From positions 57,544 through 121,543 of the forward strand of contig NZ_JAJOMA010000022.1 in the NCBI RefSeq assembly GCF_021129235.1: 64,000 nt of DNA, read 5' to 3'. The position numbers and the translations under genes were made by a program. The stretch's first letter is position 1. Each line of letters starts with the position of its first letter. A model generated the notes under the pieces. That model had not been told where the DNA came from. It did no database searches and saw only the letters and a list, made by a program, of their open reading frames with translations. Shown here one piece after another: positions 19,301 through 29,727 of this stretch. Source of the stretch: Kineosporia mesophila (GTDB lineage Bacteria; Actinomycetota; Actinomycetes; Actinomycetales; Kineosporiaceae).

Positions 19301-20281
19301 ATGGACCCGGACGTGCTGATCGACGAGTACGGCCCGCACCAGCTGGTGCCGCCGAGCCCGCCGGCCCCGGGAGACCCGGAGCCGGTCAAGCCGCCGGAAC
19401 CCGTGCCGTTCGACCGGGCGACCCAGGAGAAACGCCTGCGTAAGGCCGAGCGCGGCCTGAACCTGCTGGGCACGGTCAACCCGCTGGCCCTGGAGGAGTT
19501 CGCGGCGCTGGAGGAGCGGCACACGTTCCTCAACAAGCAGCTCGACGACCTCAAGGTCTCGCGCCGCGACCTGCTGCAGATCATCGAGGACGTGGACAAG
19601 CGGGTGGAGGAGGTCTTCACCCAGGCCTTCAACGACACCGCGCGCGAGTTCGTCGGCGTCTTCCAGCGGCTCTTCCCCGGGGGTGAGGGTCGGCTGATCC
19701 TCACCGACCCCTCGAACATGCTGACCACGGGCCTGGACGTGGAGGCGAGGCCGCCGGGCAAGAAGGTCAAGCGGCTGTCGCTGCTGTCCGGTGGCGAGCG
19801 CTCCCTCACCGCCGTGGCCCTGCTGGTGTCGATCTTCAAGGCCCGGCCCAGCCCGTTCTACGTCATGGACGAGGTCGAGGCGGCGCTGGACGACACCAAC
19901 CTGGGCCGGCTGATCGGCATCTTCTCCGAGCTGCGGGAGTCGTCTCAGCTCATCGTGATCACGCACCAGAAGCGCACCATGGAGGTCGCGGACGCGCTCT
20001 ACGGCGTGACCATGCGGGGCGACGGGGTGACGACGGTGATCAGCCAGCGGCTCTCGGACGACGAGCCGGACTCGGGTTCGCGTCGGCGGGCGAAGGCTTC
20101 CGTTGCGTCTGGGCCGGACGGGATTGAGGACGAGGCGAAGCGTCCGGAGGAAACGTCGCCTTCGGTTCCGGTTCCGGCGGACAGGGTGATCGATCTGGAT
20201 GCGGCCGCGGCCGCCGAGTCGGCCGATCCGGCTGGGCCGACGGGGTCAGCTGGTGCGACAGCGACGGATTCGGCGGGTTGA
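16376..20281 (+). CDS. smc: Chromosome segregation ATPase SMC
   Basis: Condensin core that organises and segregates the chromosome, acting as a dimer with ScpA/ScpB. Walker A GPNGSGKS lies at residues 31-38, the two long coiled-coil arms span about 170-510 and 690-1010, and the hinge is around 533-675. The ABC signature LSGGE near residue 1137 is followed by Walker [13 protein letters not shown]. The total of about 1,301 residues exceeds the usual 1,190 because of an acidic, low-complexity tail after about residue 1220. GTG 16376 follows AAGGAG by 10 nt; the frame opens earlier at 16166. Confidence 0.96.
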   Translation: MHLKTLTLRGFKSFASATTLRLEPGITCVVGPNGSGKSNVVDALSWVMGEQGAKSLRGGKMEDVIFAGTSGRPPLGRAEVALTIDNTDGALPIDYTEVTISRTMFRSGGSEYAINGSPCRLLDIQELLSDSGIGREMHVIVGQGQLDQVLHATPEERRAFIEEAAGVLKHRRRKEKAIRKLDAMQGNLQRLADLTTEIRRQLKPLGRQAEVARKAQVVQADLRDARARLLADDLVTLTGTIAAEMADEAAVQERRAAVEGELVAARARLSSLELAASAASPQLTHAQNTWYQLSSLRERTRGTNSLAADRVRLLSESEPDDRQTGRDPDDLEAQAALVREQEEQLQAEVEGASELMLMAEDRRREAEQAARAEEQRLVELARRAADRREQLARLAGKVGAQRSTVDASAGAVERLAGTIADAEQRVLEAAAAVAELDGAAETSQDSTEVAEQTEALQVEAEQVSGRIAADEATLDDAQAQLTALNRELEALRHTEREAHGERKEWAARRDTLALGLRRKDGAGAVLAAGDRVPGLIGSLAAVLAVEPGFETAVAAALGPAAEAVAVGDLSGALAALSFLAEQDGGQAVLVPAAVAAVPDADPAGWPALSAGGRWVRALVREPSSLTSTIDRLLYKVAVVPDLSSASDLVRLWPDVAAVTTSGELVSAALVRGGSASAPSVIETQAAVEQATERVAAAAEKAETAGAALTEGRDRQQAGQQQVRDLQGTIKQTQADLRRVENRISELDGRRAAAAAKLAQQRGQLAGTARAAEAEVERLRQQHDRARQAQENAREALFELEAQLEAAQEAAEVSDDDEPDTSERDRLTETAARLRAEETDTRLALRTAEERARAVAGRSEQLMRRAAEERAARARAVAREERRQRQIQIARAVLAGGEYMLVLLEQSLATADQERTRLEAERDARNTELQQVRENEQRLASEQARLIDSAHRDEVVRTEQRLRIDAFRQRSVDELGMDPDVLIDEYGPHQLVPPSPPAPGDPEPVKPPEPVPFDRATQEKRLRKAERGLNLLGTVNPLALEEFAALEERHTFLNKQLDDLKVSRRDLLQIIEDVDKRVEEVFTQAFNDTAREFVGVFQRLFPGGEGRLILTDPSNMLTTGLDVEARPPGKKVKRLSLLSGGERSLTAVALLVSIFKARPSPFYVMDEVEAALDDTNLGRLIGIFSELRESSQLIVITHQKRTMEVADALYGVTMRGDGVTTVISQRLSDDEPDSGSRRRAKASVASGPDGIEDEAKRPEETSPSVPVPADRVIDLDAAAAAESADPAGPTGSAGATATDSAG

Positions 20282-20320
20282 GGTGACGATCACCTCCCGC
20301 TGAGGTGGGAGGGCATCGCG

Positions 20321-20352
20321 AAGGCCTTCGGGTGCGCCTCGGGGGCCTTTTC
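20321..20352 (+). terminator. Hairpin downstream of smc
   Basis: AAGGCC (20321-20326) pairs with GGCCTT (20344-20349), followed by TTTCG. A second small stem, CCTCCC...GGGAGG, lies just before it at 20292-20312. Together they probably end the smc transcript. Confidence 0.5.
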
Positions 20353-20660
20353 GATTCTGCCTCGATTGCCCCGGCGGACAGCCAGGTTTCGCGGGATGGT
20401 CACAACGTGCGTCCGGCGGTGACAGTTCCCCTTATCGGCTGGGACTTTTCCGGTAATCACCGGTGTCGTTCCTGTGACTGCTCCGGTCGGGGGATCTTCG
20501 GCCGCCCTCCGGGGGCGCAGTCGCCTGACCTGGGTGGTCTTCTGAAAGCTACTGTCGGGCAGTGGCTTCCAAGGTGCGGGAATGGGCATGAATTCACCCA
20601 GGTGTCCAGGGTGGAAGGGTAAGAGTGACGCGATCGCAACAATTGGCATGCCCGTTCCCA
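20353..20660. other. Noncoding stretch between smc and the repeat-protein gene
   Basis: About 300 bp with no frame of coding character on either strand and lower GC than its neighbours, especially after 20580. I see no repeat-family element here; the promoter of the next gene begins at 20661. Confidence 0.5.
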
Positions 20661-20695
20661 TTGGGTCGAAGCGAAATACCTCGTAACGTAGGCAT
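20661..20695 (+). promoter_or_regulatory. Sigma-70-type promoter of a leaderless transcript
   Basis: TTGGGT (20661-20666), a 17-bp spacer and TAACGT (20684-20689) form a good sigma-70-like promoter. The GTG start follows only 6 nt after the -10 box and there is no Shine-Dalgarno, so the mRNA of the 20696 gene probably starts at its initiation codon. Confidence 0.6.
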
Positions 20696-23428
20696 GTGCT
20701 TGCCGCAATCGTGGGACTCTTGCTCATCCTGACCATTGCGATCGGATTTCTCTACCTGATCGCCGCACCTCAATTGCGCTCCGGTTCAAGGATTCTCACA
20801 CCTGAGGGTCAACGGGCCGTGAGTGCGGCCGCGGCTGCCCCCACTGCGGCGGGGCGCGGGACCGCCCGCGGCGCCATCGCTTCGTGGCGTGCATCGATCG
20901 CGACAGCCCACTGGTTCCAGCGCATCTGGCATCCGCTGAGCGAGGCGATGCACGCGGGGTTCGACCGGCTGGAAGATCGCCAGGAGTCGACCGGGGGTAA
21001 TGGACAGCCCACCGTCGGTGCGGCCAACCTGACGTCCGCGCTGGGTCACAAGCAGCCCCGGGGGCACGCGCGTTCTGCCGGCGACAGCGGCCACTCCGCG
21101 CCGGCCTGGCTCGGCAGGACCGGGGAGATCCCGGTGCGCGACATCGCGGTGCCCCACGACCCCGCGATGCTCGACGACGGTGACCGTCCGCCGGCCGACG
21201 CCGAGATGACCATGCCCCTGGCTCCGGTCCCCGCGGAGGGTGCTGCTCGAAGTCCCCTCACCCCGGCCTCGGTGAAGCAGGGCACGAAGAGCGCCCGTCG
21301 GCCCGAGCCGCAGCCGGTCGCCCGCAGTGGCTCGGCTGGTGGCAACGATGCTGGTCAGGGCGATGCGGCCGAGAGCGGTGCCGACCCGGCGGAGTCCGGT
21401 GTGCGGCACGCGAGCGCCCCGGCCCGGCCCGCGGCCAAGCCCAAGGGCCCCCGGCGGGACCGGTTCGACGTGGCGGCGATCGTCGGTAGCCGGGGTCGTG
21501 GCAAGGCGAAGAAGGAGCCGGCCGTGGCGGCGGTCGACCCGTCCGACGAGACGGTGATGATCGAGCCGGTGAAGGCCCGGGTGCCGCAGAAGAAGGTCGC
21601 GGCGACGGCCGAGGTCAAGGCCATGCCCAAGGCTGAGGCCAGGGTGCCCGAGGTCAAGCCCGCCGGTGCTGGGGCCAGGACCGCCGAGCCGGTAGACCCG
21701 TCCGATGAGACGGTGATGATTCAGCCGGTCCGCGAACCCGTCGCCAAATCCCAGCCCGAGAAGTCCCAGCCCGAGAAGTCCCAGTCCCAGAAGTCCAAGT
21801 CCCAGAAGGCCGAGCCGCAGAAGGCTGAGGGCCTGAAGGCCGAGCCGAGCCAGGCCGAGCCGAGCCAGGCCGAGCCGAAGCGGGCCGTCGAGGCGCCGGT
21901 GCTGTCCGACGAGACGGTCATGATGGTGCCGATCAAGGACGAGGTGGCCGGGTCGGCCACGCCGGTAGCCCAGGCGACGGACGAGGTCCCGGTGCTGTCC
22001 GACGAGACCGTCATGATGGCGCCGATCAAGGACGAGGTGGCTGGGGCGCCCCTGTCCTCACCGGTCAAGGCGTCCACTCCCGCAGCCGGGAAGGTCGCTC
22101 CGGCCAAGGCAGAGGTGCCCGAAGCCGTACCGGCCGGTTCGGCGGCCACAACGTCCGCCTCGCCCGCGACGAAGGCCCCGGCCAAGGCTGCGCCGGTCGA
22201 GCCTACGAAGGCTGCGCCGGTCGAGCCTACGAAGGTCGCTCCGGTCAGTAAGGACGTGCCGGCTGACAAGGCTGTCCCGGTTGAGACGGCGGCGTCGGCT
22301 CAGAAGCCTGCTCCGGCCGACAAGCTGGTTCCGGCTGGCAAGGCTGATCTGTCCGACAAGCTGGTTCCGGCTGGCAAGGCTGATCTGTCCGACAAGCTGG
22401 TTCCGGCTGGCAAGGCTGATCTGTCCGACAAGCTGGTTCCGGCCGGCCAGGCCGCTCCGTCCGACAAGCGTGTTCCGGCGGAGAAAGCTGCGTCGGTGTC
22501 GGTCACGAAGGCTGCCCGCCCGGAGGCGACTGCGTCAGCGGAGCCCGTGCCGTCCGACAAGACTGCGGTGATGGCGCCCATCGAGGACGCGCCGTCCCCG
22601 ACCGCCGAGCAGGAGACGTCCGCGCAGAAGGTCGCCGGCAAGGCGGCGGCCGCCCGGGTCGCGGCGACGGCCGGCGCCGACGAGACCGCTGTCTTCGCCC
22701 CGGTGCGTGAGCCGGTTCTGCGGGCCGATGAGAAGTCGGCGGCACCGGCCAAGGCTCCGGCCGCCCCGGCGGGCAAGTCCTCGGCCGAGGCTGCGGCAGC
22801 TGACCAGACCGCGGTGATCGGCGCGGTGCCGTCTTCCGCGAGTGGCGCCGCCGGGAACAAGGCGGCCGGTGACCCGAGGAACCAGCAGTCGAGGAACGCG
22901 TCGTCCCCGAATCGGGCGCCCGGGAACCAGGCCGGCCGGGGACAAGCATCCTCCAAGCCGATGGCCGGGAAGAGGGCGCCCGCTCAGCCGGCTCCTTCGG
23001 CGGCGGAGACCGAGGTGATGAAGCCGGTCGGCAAGGCGCCCGCGGCAGCAACTGAGGTCATGCGTCCGGTTCGCGAGAAGCCGGTGGCGGCGGGGGCTGA
23101 GGTCGTGCGCCCGGCTCCCGAGAAGCCGGTGGCCGCCGGGACCGAGGTCATGAGTCCGGTCCGGGAGGTGGCCGCGGCTGACGCCACTGAGGTCGTGCGG
23201 CCCGTTGCCGCGGCTGGTCAGGCCGGGGAGACGCCCGTCGCCGAGCAGCAGACTGCGGTGATGGAACCGGTCCGTGGGGATGGCGAGGCCGCGGCCGACG
23301 AGACCGCGGTGATGGACCCGATCGACGCGGCGATGACCGGGCCGCAGAGCACCGGCAACGCGCGCAACAGCAACCGCTCGCGGGGCAAGAAGGCGCGGGG
23401 TGGGGGCAAGGTTCGTCACGGCCGCTGA
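20696..23428 (+). CDS. Membrane-anchored repeat protein with multiple DET-x-VM-x-P motifs, function unknown
   Basis: I do not recognise this 910-residue protein. Residues 4-24 form one hydrophobic transmembrane helix; the rest is charged, Ala/Pro/Lys-rich and probably disordered. About 14 copies of a motif T-x-(M/V)-(I/M/F/V)-x-P-(V/I) are scattered from about residue 285 to the C terminus, for example SDETVMIEPVK, SDETVMMAPIKD, ADETAVFAPVRE, ATEVMRPVRE and ADETAVMDPID. The threonine is kept in 13 of the 14. Acidic residues before Thr and a hydrophobic residue at +3 suit actinobacterial Ser/Thr kinases and FHA-domain readers, so a phospho-scaffold role is inferred. A 36-bp tandem repeat sits at 22319-22443. 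The extreme C terminus is strongly basic. It is monocistronic between smc and ftsY. Confidence 0.75.
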   Translation: MLAAIVGLLLILTIAIGFLYLIAAPQLRSGSRILTPEGQRAVSAAAAAPTAAGRGTARGAIASWRASIATAHWFQRIWHPLSEAMHAGFDRLEDRQESTGGNGQPTVGAANLTSALGHKQPRGHARSAGDSGHSAPAWLGRTGEIPVRDIAVPHDPAMLDDGDRPPADAEMTMPLAPVPAEGAARSPLTPASVKQGTKSARRPEPQPVARSGSAGGNDAGQGDAAESGADPAESGVRHASAPARPAAKPKGPRRDRFDVAAIVGSRGRGKAKKEPAVAAVDPSDETVMIEPVKARVPQKKVAATAEVKAMPKAEARVPEVKPAGAGARTAEPVDPSDETVMIQPVREPVAKSQPEKSQPEKSQSQKSKSQKAEPQKAEGLKAEPSQAEPSQAEPKRAVEAPVLSDETVMMVPIKDEVAGSATPVAQATDEVPVLSDETVMMAPIKDEVAGAPLSSPVKASTPAAGKVAPAKAEVPEAVPAGSAATTSASPATKAPAKAAPVEPTKAAPVEPTKVAPVSKDVPADKAVPVETAASAQKPAPADKLVPAGKADLSDKLVPAGKADLSDKLVPAGKADLSDKLVPAGQAAPSDKRVPAEKAASVSVTKAARPEATASAEPVPSDKTAVMAPIEDAPSPTAEQETSAQKVAGKAAAARVAATAGADETAVFAPVREPVLRADEKSAAPAKAPAAPAGKSSAEAAAADQTAVIGAVPSSASGAAGNKAAGDPRNQQSRNASSPNRAPGNQAGRGQASSKPMAGKRAPAQPAPSAAETEVMKPVGKAPAAATEVMRPVREKPVAAGAEVVRPAPEKPVAAGTEVMSPVREVAAADATEVVRPVAAAGQAGETPVAEQQTAVMEPVRGDGEAAADETAVMDPIDAAMTGPQSTGNARNSNRSRGKKARGGGKVRHGR
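22319..22443 (+). repeat. 36-bp in-frame tandem repeat, about 3.5 copies
   Basis: Units at 22319-22354, 22355-22390 and 22391-22426 are identical and encode DKLVPAGKADLS; a partial fourth follows. Nearby 24-bp units (AAPVEPTK, around 22189-22235) are also duplicated. Sequence identity between units implies recent expansion. Confidence 0.93.
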
Positions 23429-23479
23429 GGCCGTGGTCAACGGCCGGTAGGCCGGTGTACGTCGTCCCCAAAAATTATT

Positions 23480-23541
23480 CGTGATCAGGTGAAGTGTCCT
23501 CAGGCCGAATGGTAGGTCTGGGGACACTTCGCATGATCACG
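23480..23541. repeat. Intergenic inverted repeat, GATCATGC family, copy 4 (diverged)
   Basis: 24-bp arms 23480-23503 and 23518-23541 pair with four mismatches. The right arm keeps the family end GCATGATCACG, while the left reads CGTGATCAGGTG. The interior differs from copies 1 and 3 and lacks TTCTAGAA. It separates the repeat-protein gene from ftsY. Confidence 0.8.
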
Positions 23542-23706
23542 CAGGGAACGCCGGGCTGTCCCGCCCGTGGTGCCGGGGGACTCGCCGGGGTGGGGGACAC
23601 CCGGCACGGGCGGGAGGGCGGACGGGCTGGCATGCTCGGGTACGGCCGAAACGTCATCGGCGCCGGGGATCCGGCGCCGTCCTGTGCCTGAGGAGGCTCG
23701 TCCGGA

Positions 23707-24906
23707 GTGGACACCGTCCAGTGGATCATTCTCGTCGCGATCGTTGCGCTCGCCGGACTCGGCGGCACGATCGGGCTTGTCGCGGGTCGTGGGCGCCGGC
23801 AGCCCCCGCTGCCGCCGGGCGGTGGGGGCACCACGACTCTGGAACGTCCCGCACCGGAGGAAGGGGACGGTGACCGCTCCGGTGACGTCGACGTCCTCGA
23901 TTCCCCGACCGGGACGCCCGGAGCGACCGCCGAACCCGAACTGCTCGAGCCCGAGGCCCCCGAGGTCGAGCGGCCGGATGCCTCGCGGGGCCGCCTGACG
24001 CGGCTGCGTGCCCGTCTCGCCCGCTCGAACAATGCTCTCGGCCGGGGCCTGCTCGAACTGCTCAGCCGCGACAAGCTCGACGCCGACACCTGGGACGAGA
24101 TCGAGGAGACGCTGCTCCTGGCCGACCTCGGTGTCGACCCGACGACCGAGCTGATCGACCGGCTGCGCGAGCGTGTCACCGTGCTCGGTGTGCGTGACAC
24201 CGAGCACGTGCGTGAGCTGCTGCGTGAGGAACTGAAGGCACTCGTCGACCCGGGCGAGGGGCTGGACCGCTCGCTCGCGATCGATCACGCACCCGGCCGT
24301 CCGGCCGTCGTCATGGTCGTCGGTGTCAACGGCACCGGTAAGACCACCACGGTCGGCAAGCTGGCCCGGGTGCTCGTGGCCGACGACAAGGACGTGGTGC
24401 TCGGCGCGGCCGACACCTTCCGTGCCGCGGCCGCCGACCAGCTGGCCACCTGGGGCGACCGGGTCGGCGTGCCGACGATCCGCAGCGACCGGGACGGCGC
24501 CGACCCGGCCTCGGTGGCCTTCGACGCGGTCAAGGCCGGTATCGAGTCCGAGGCCGACGTCGTGCTCATCGACACCGCGGGCCGCCTGCAGAACAAGGTC
24601 GGCCTGATGGACGAGTTGGGCAAGGTCAAGCGGGTCGTGGAGAAGCACGGCCCGGTGGACGAGATCCTGCTGGTGCTCGACGCCACCACCGGCCAGAACG
24701 GCATGCAGCAGGCCAAGGTCTTCAGCGAGGTGGTCAACGTCACCGGCATCGTCCTGACCAAGCTCGACGGCACGGCCAAGGGCGGCATCGTGGTGGCCGT
24801 GCAGCGGGCCCTGGGGGTGCCGGTCAAGCTGATCGGCCTGGGCGAGGGGCCCGACGACCTGGCCCCGTTCGAGCCCGACGCCTTCGTGGACGCGTTGCTC
24901 GCATAA
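23707..24906 (+). CDS. ftsY: Signal recognition particle receptor FtsY
   Basis: SRP receptor GTPase that docks ribosome-SRP complexes at the membrane. Residues 5-27 form an N-terminal membrane anchor typical of actinobacterial FtsY, then a proline/acid-rich linker runs to about residue 95. The NG domain contains GVNGTGKTTTVGKLA near residue 206, DTFRAAAADQL, DTAGRLQNK and TKLDGTAKGG. The 399-residue length is normal. GTG 23707 follows a GAGGAG-like stretch. Its partner ffh lies 6 kb downstream. Confidence 0.97.
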   Translation: MDTVQWIILVAIVALAGLGGTIGLVAGRGRRQPPLPPGGGGTTTLERPAPEEGDGDRSGDVDVLDSPTGTPGATAEPELLEPEAPEVERPDASRGRLTRLRARLARSNNALGRGLLELLSRDKLDADTWDEIEETLLLADLGVDPTTELIDRLRERVTVLGVRDTEHVRELLREELKALVDPGEGLDRSLAIDHAPGRPAVVMVVGVNGTGKTTTVGKLARVLVADDKDVVLGAADTFRAAAADQLATWGDRVGVPTIRSDRDGADPASVAFDAVKAGIESEADVVLIDTAGRLQNKVGLMDELGKVKRVVEKHGPVDEILLVLDATTGQNGMQQAKVFSEVVNVTGIVLTKLDGTAKGGIVVAVQRALGVPVKLIGLGEGPDDLAPFEPDAFVDALLA

Positions 24907-24921
24907 CGGCGCCGTCACCAT

Positions 24922-24960
24922 CGGAGCGGGTCCGTCCCCGGAAGGGGCGGGCCCGCTCCG
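24922..24960 (+). terminator. Hairpin downstream of ftsY
   Basis: CGGAGCGGG (24922-24930) pairs with CCCGCTCCG (24952-24960). The inner TCCCC/GGGG(C) bases extend the stem around a GGAA loop. The short CGTTTG that follows is a weak tail. Confidence 0.7.
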
Positions 24961-25159
24961 CCGTTTGCCGGGATCGCCGGTACATGACCGCAGACGGACC
25001 GGCCCGCAGCCCGGAGTGGTTGAGCCAACACAGATTTGATCTCTCCGTGACGCGTGCCTCGGTAGAGCATCGTTCTGGTCACCGTTCCGTCACAGCTGCC
25101 TAGGCTGGCCGCGTCGGCCCTCGCGCACGGACGCCCGAACGGGCTAACTCCCAGGACGG
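24961..25159. other. Upstream region of the amtB operon
   Basis: Noncoding DNA that should hold the amtB promoter; TAGGCT at 25101-25106 is a candidate -10 hexamer without a good -35. No ORF of coding character is present before 25378. The GlnR-type boxes start at 25160. Confidence 0.4.
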
Positions 25160-25206
25160 GTAACTGAGCGGAAACAACGCCGCGGCAAACGTTACGGCGG
25201 GGAAAC
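25160..25206 (+). promoter_or_regulatory. glnR box: Two GlnR-type operator boxes upstream of amtB
   Basis: GTAAC-N6-GAAAC at 25160-25175 and GTTAC-N6-GAAAC at 25191-25206 each match the actinobacterial GlnR half-site pair (GTnAC-n6-GAAAC) exactly. The third string GTGTC...GAAAC at 25214-25228 is a weaker match with N5 spacing. In Streptomyces and mycobacteria GlnR activates amtB-glnK-glnD through such sites under nitrogen limitation. The boxes lie 172-218 bp before the amtB start. Confidence 0.82.
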
Positions 25207-25377
25207 CCACCAGGTGTCGGTCGGAAACCGACTCACAGCAATTTTTTCCTTGAGCGAGCGACCCCGTCGTGGGTCGCAGTCAGTCGTCGTCACCCTGCGC
25301 TGCCGACGGCAACTGCTCGATGGTCCCGACGACGGCCCCTTCACTGGGGGCAGTTATCTCACTTTGAAGGGGTGCGG

Positions 25378-27032
<1,655 letters not shown>

Positions 27033-27049
27033 CACCCTGGTTCACCGGG

Positions 27050-27090
27050 CTCCCGGCATCCCCCGAAAGACGAGGGGGTGCCGGGAGTTT
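27050..27090 (+). terminator. Intrinsic terminator or attenuator between glnK and glnD
   Basis: CTCCCGGCATCCCC (27050-27063) pairs with GGGGTGCCGGGAG (to 27087), one G-U pair included, followed by TTT. It would end amtB-glnK messages before glnD, 66 bp downstream, and so lower glnD expression. Confidence 0.8.
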
Positions 27091-27155
27091 CCCGATACCA
27101 GCGGATCCCCACCGACGTACCGCCCTGGCGCGGGCGTTGGGACGAAAGGTGAACG

Positions 27156-29678
27156 GTGACGGCTGGCCAGTTCGAGGGCCTGGACGACGGTCCGAGCGAG
27201 AACATCCCGCACGACGACGATGAGACCGCGGAAGATCTGGCCCGCGCGGCCGCCCACGCCGCCCGTGACCTCCGCAAGGAGCGGCTCACGCTGGCGCTGC
27301 GGGGCGGAACGGCCGGCCCGGAACGGCGCCGCGCCATGACCACCATGGTCGAGAAGGCCCTCCAGCTGGACTGGGCCGCCGCCGTCGCTCCCCTGAACGA
27401 CCGGCCGAAACGCCGTCGGCAGAGCGGTCTCGACGGCCTGGCGCTCGCCGCCGTCGGCAGCGTCGCCCGCGGCCAGACCGGCCCGGCCAGCGACCTGGAC
27501 CTGGTGCTCCTGCACGACGGCCGCCGGCTCCCCGCCGACGAGGTGGGTGAGCTCGCCCAGCGACTTTGGTACCCGTTGTGGGACGGGGGACTTCGACTCG
27601 ACCACTCCGTCCGTACGCCCAATCAGTGCCGTGAGGTCGCGTCCGCCGACCTGTCCGCGGCCATCGGCCTGCTCGACCTGCGCGTCATCGCGGGTGACGC
27701 GGCCCTCGTGGTGAAGACCCGCACGTCGCTGCTCAGTGACTGGCGCGGGGGAATCCGCCGCCGCCTGCCGCAGCTGCTGGAGAGCCTGGACGAGCGCGCC
27801 CAGCGGTACGGCGAGGCCGCCCACCTGCTCGAACCCGATCTCAAGGAGGCCCGCGGCGGGCTGCGCGACGTCACCGTGCTGCGGGCCCTGGCCGCGAGCT
27901 GGGTCACCGACCGGCCGCACGGATCGGTGGACGAGGTCCACGAACTCCTCCTCGACGTGCGGGACTCCCTCCAGGCCGTCACCGGCAAGAACAACGACCG
28001 GCTCCTGCTGCCCGAACAGGACGCCGTCGCCGTGCTGTGCGGTCTGACCGACGCCGACGAACTGCTGGCCCGGGTCGCCGACTGCACCCGGTCGATCGCG
28101 TACGCCGTCGACGTCACGGCCCGCCGGGCCCGTCAGTCCCTGCCCACGCGCCGTCTGCGCCCGGGCCCGCGCCGTCCCCGTCTGCGTCCTCTGGGCCACG
28201 GCCTGGTCGAGCACGACGGTGAGGTGGTGCTCGGCGTCGGTGTCGAGGCCGCCCAGGACCCGGTGCTCCCGATCCGCGCGGCCGCCACCGCGGTCCGCGC
28301 CGGGCTGCCGCTGAGCCCGGTCACCGTCGAGCACCTGGCGCAGGACTGCCCGCCCCTGCCGGACCCGTGGCCCACCGCCGCCCGTGACGAGTTCGTCGGG
28401 ATGCTGGCCGGTGGCCCGAGCCTGGCCCAGGTCTGGGAGTCGCTCGACCGCGCCGGAGTGATCTCCCGCTGGATCCCCGAGTGGACGGCGGTGCGGAACC
28501 GTCCGCAGCGCAACGCCATTCACCGTCACACAGTCGACCGGCACCTGATCGAGACGGTCATCCAGATCCAGGGGGCGCTGCGCGACACCTCGCGCCCTGA
28601 TCTGCTGGTGCTCGCCGCCCTCCTGCACGACATCGGCAAAATCGCCGGAGCACAAGACCATTCGATCGCCGGTGCACCTATTGCCGGGAAGGTCGCACGC
28701 CGGATGGGGCTCAGCGAGGAGGACAGCGAGCTGATCGAGCGGCTGGTGCGCGAGCACCTGACGCTGATCGAGCTCGCCACCCGCCGCGACCCGGACGACC
28801 CGCGCACCGTCGAGGCCCTCGTCGGCGCGGTCGGGGAGCGCCAGGAAACCCTGCACCTGCTGCGGGCCCTCACCGAGGCCGATGCCACGGCCGTGGGCTC
28901 GGTGGCGTGGACCGCGTGGCGGGCCCGGCTCGTCGACGACCTGATGGCCCGCGCCGCGACCGCCCTGAGCGGTGAGGAGCCGCCCGGCCCGGCGCCGATC
29001 GCGCAGGCCGAGGTGGAACTGGTGCGTACCGTGCTGGCCGACGGGCGCCCCCGGGTCGCCGTCACCCCGATGGACGAGCTGTTCACCGTCACCGTGGTCG
29101 CTCCCGACCGCTCCGGTCTGCTCGCCGACATCGCCGGGGTGCTGGCCAGTTTCCGGCTCACCGTGAAGTCGGCCCTGGTGCGCACCGTGGGCTCCGACCA
29201 TCTCGGCGAACAGGTCGAGGGCGATCATGACATCGATATCGCGGTCGACACCTGGTGGGTCGAGAGCCGCGGCGACATGCCCCCGCCCGAGCTCCTGGAG
29301 CAGCACCTGCGCCGCCTCAGCGAAGGTGACCAGAGTGTGCTCGAACCCCTGATCCGCCGCGACGCGGGCTTCCGCAGCCGCGCCGGTGCCCCGGCCCGAC
29401 CCCGCGTCGTGCTCCTGCCCGGCGCCTCGGAAGACGCCACGGTGCTGGAGGTCCGCGCCGCCGACCGCCCGGGCCTGATGCACGCCATCGGCTCGGCGCT
29501 GGCCGGCGTCGGCGTGGATCTGCGCTCGGCTCATGTCGCCACCCACGCGGGACAGGCCGTGGACGTGCTCTACGTCTGCGAGCACGGCGGTGGCCCGCTG
29601 GCGCCCCCGCGCGTGGCGGAGACGGTGTCGGTGCTGGTGGACGCGGGGTCGGTGCCGTCGGCGGGCCGGCCGGTCTGA
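27156..29678 (+). CDS. glnD: PII uridylyl/adenylyltransferase GlnD
   Basis: Bifunctional enzyme that adds and removes nucleotides on PII according to glutamine level. The N-terminal nucleotidyltransferase domain has GSVARGQTGPASDLDLVLLHD near residue 101. The HD domain contains IHRHTVDRHLIETV and LLHDIGKI (about residues 455-490), and two ACT domains occupy about 640-720 and 755-835. The 840 residues are within the family range. GTG 27156 has an AAAGG stretch 7-11 nt upstream. The 3' end is overlapped by an antisense toxin-gene remnant. Confidence 0.95.
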   Translation: MTAGQFEGLDDGPSENIPHDDDETAEDLARAAAHAARDLRKERLTLALRGGTAGPERRRAMTTMVEKALQLDWAAAVAPLNDRPKRRRQSGLDGLALAAVGSVARGQTGPASDLDLVLLHDGRRLPADEVGELAQRLWYPLWDGGLRLDHSVRTPNQCREVASADLSAAIGLLDLRVIAGDAALVVKTRTSLLSDWRGGIRRRLPQLLESLDERAQRYGEAAHLLEPDLKEARGGLRDVTVLRALAASWVTDRPHGSVDEVHELLLDVRDSLQAVTGKNNDRLLLPEQDAVAVLCGLTDADELLARVADCTRSIAYAVDVTARRARQSLPTRRLRPGPRRPRLRPLGHGLVEHDGEVVLGVGVEAAQDPVLPIRAAATAVRAGLPLSPVTVEHLAQDCPPLPDPWPTAARDEFVGMLAGGPSLAQVWESLDRAGVISRWIPEWTAVRNRPQRNAIHRHTVDRHLIETVIQIQGALRDTSRPDLLVLAALLHDIGKIAGAQDHSIAGAPIAGKVARRMGLSEEDSELIERLVREHLTLIELATRRDPDDPRTVEALVGAVGERQETLHLLRALTEADATAVGSVAWTAWRARLVDDLMARAATALSGEEPPGPAPIAQAEVELVRTVLADGRPRVAVTPMDELFTVTVVAPDRSGLLADIAGVLASFRLTVKSALVRTVGSDHLGEQVEGDHDIDIAVDTWWVESRGDMPPPELLEQHLRRLSEGDQSVLEPLIRRDAGFRSRAGAPARPRVVLLPGASEDATVLEVRAADRPGLMHAIGSALAGVGVDLRSAHVATHAGQAVDVLYVCEHGGGPLAPPRVAETVSVLVDAGSVPSAGRPV

Positions 29679-29727
29679 TCAGCGCCGGAGCCTTGGGTAG
29701 CCGTCGGTCGGTAGAGTCCTGCGTTCG

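Noticed and set aside
17702..19966. 754-codon minus-strand frame inside smc
   Set aside because: Antisense shadow of the SMC coiled coil; the sequence is Leu/Gly/His-rich without any family pattern.
22503..23527. Several long minus-strand frames opposite the repeat-protein gene
   Set aside because: They mirror the plus-strand repeats, have no promoter or Shine-Dalgarno and start inside the inverted repeat at 23480-23541.
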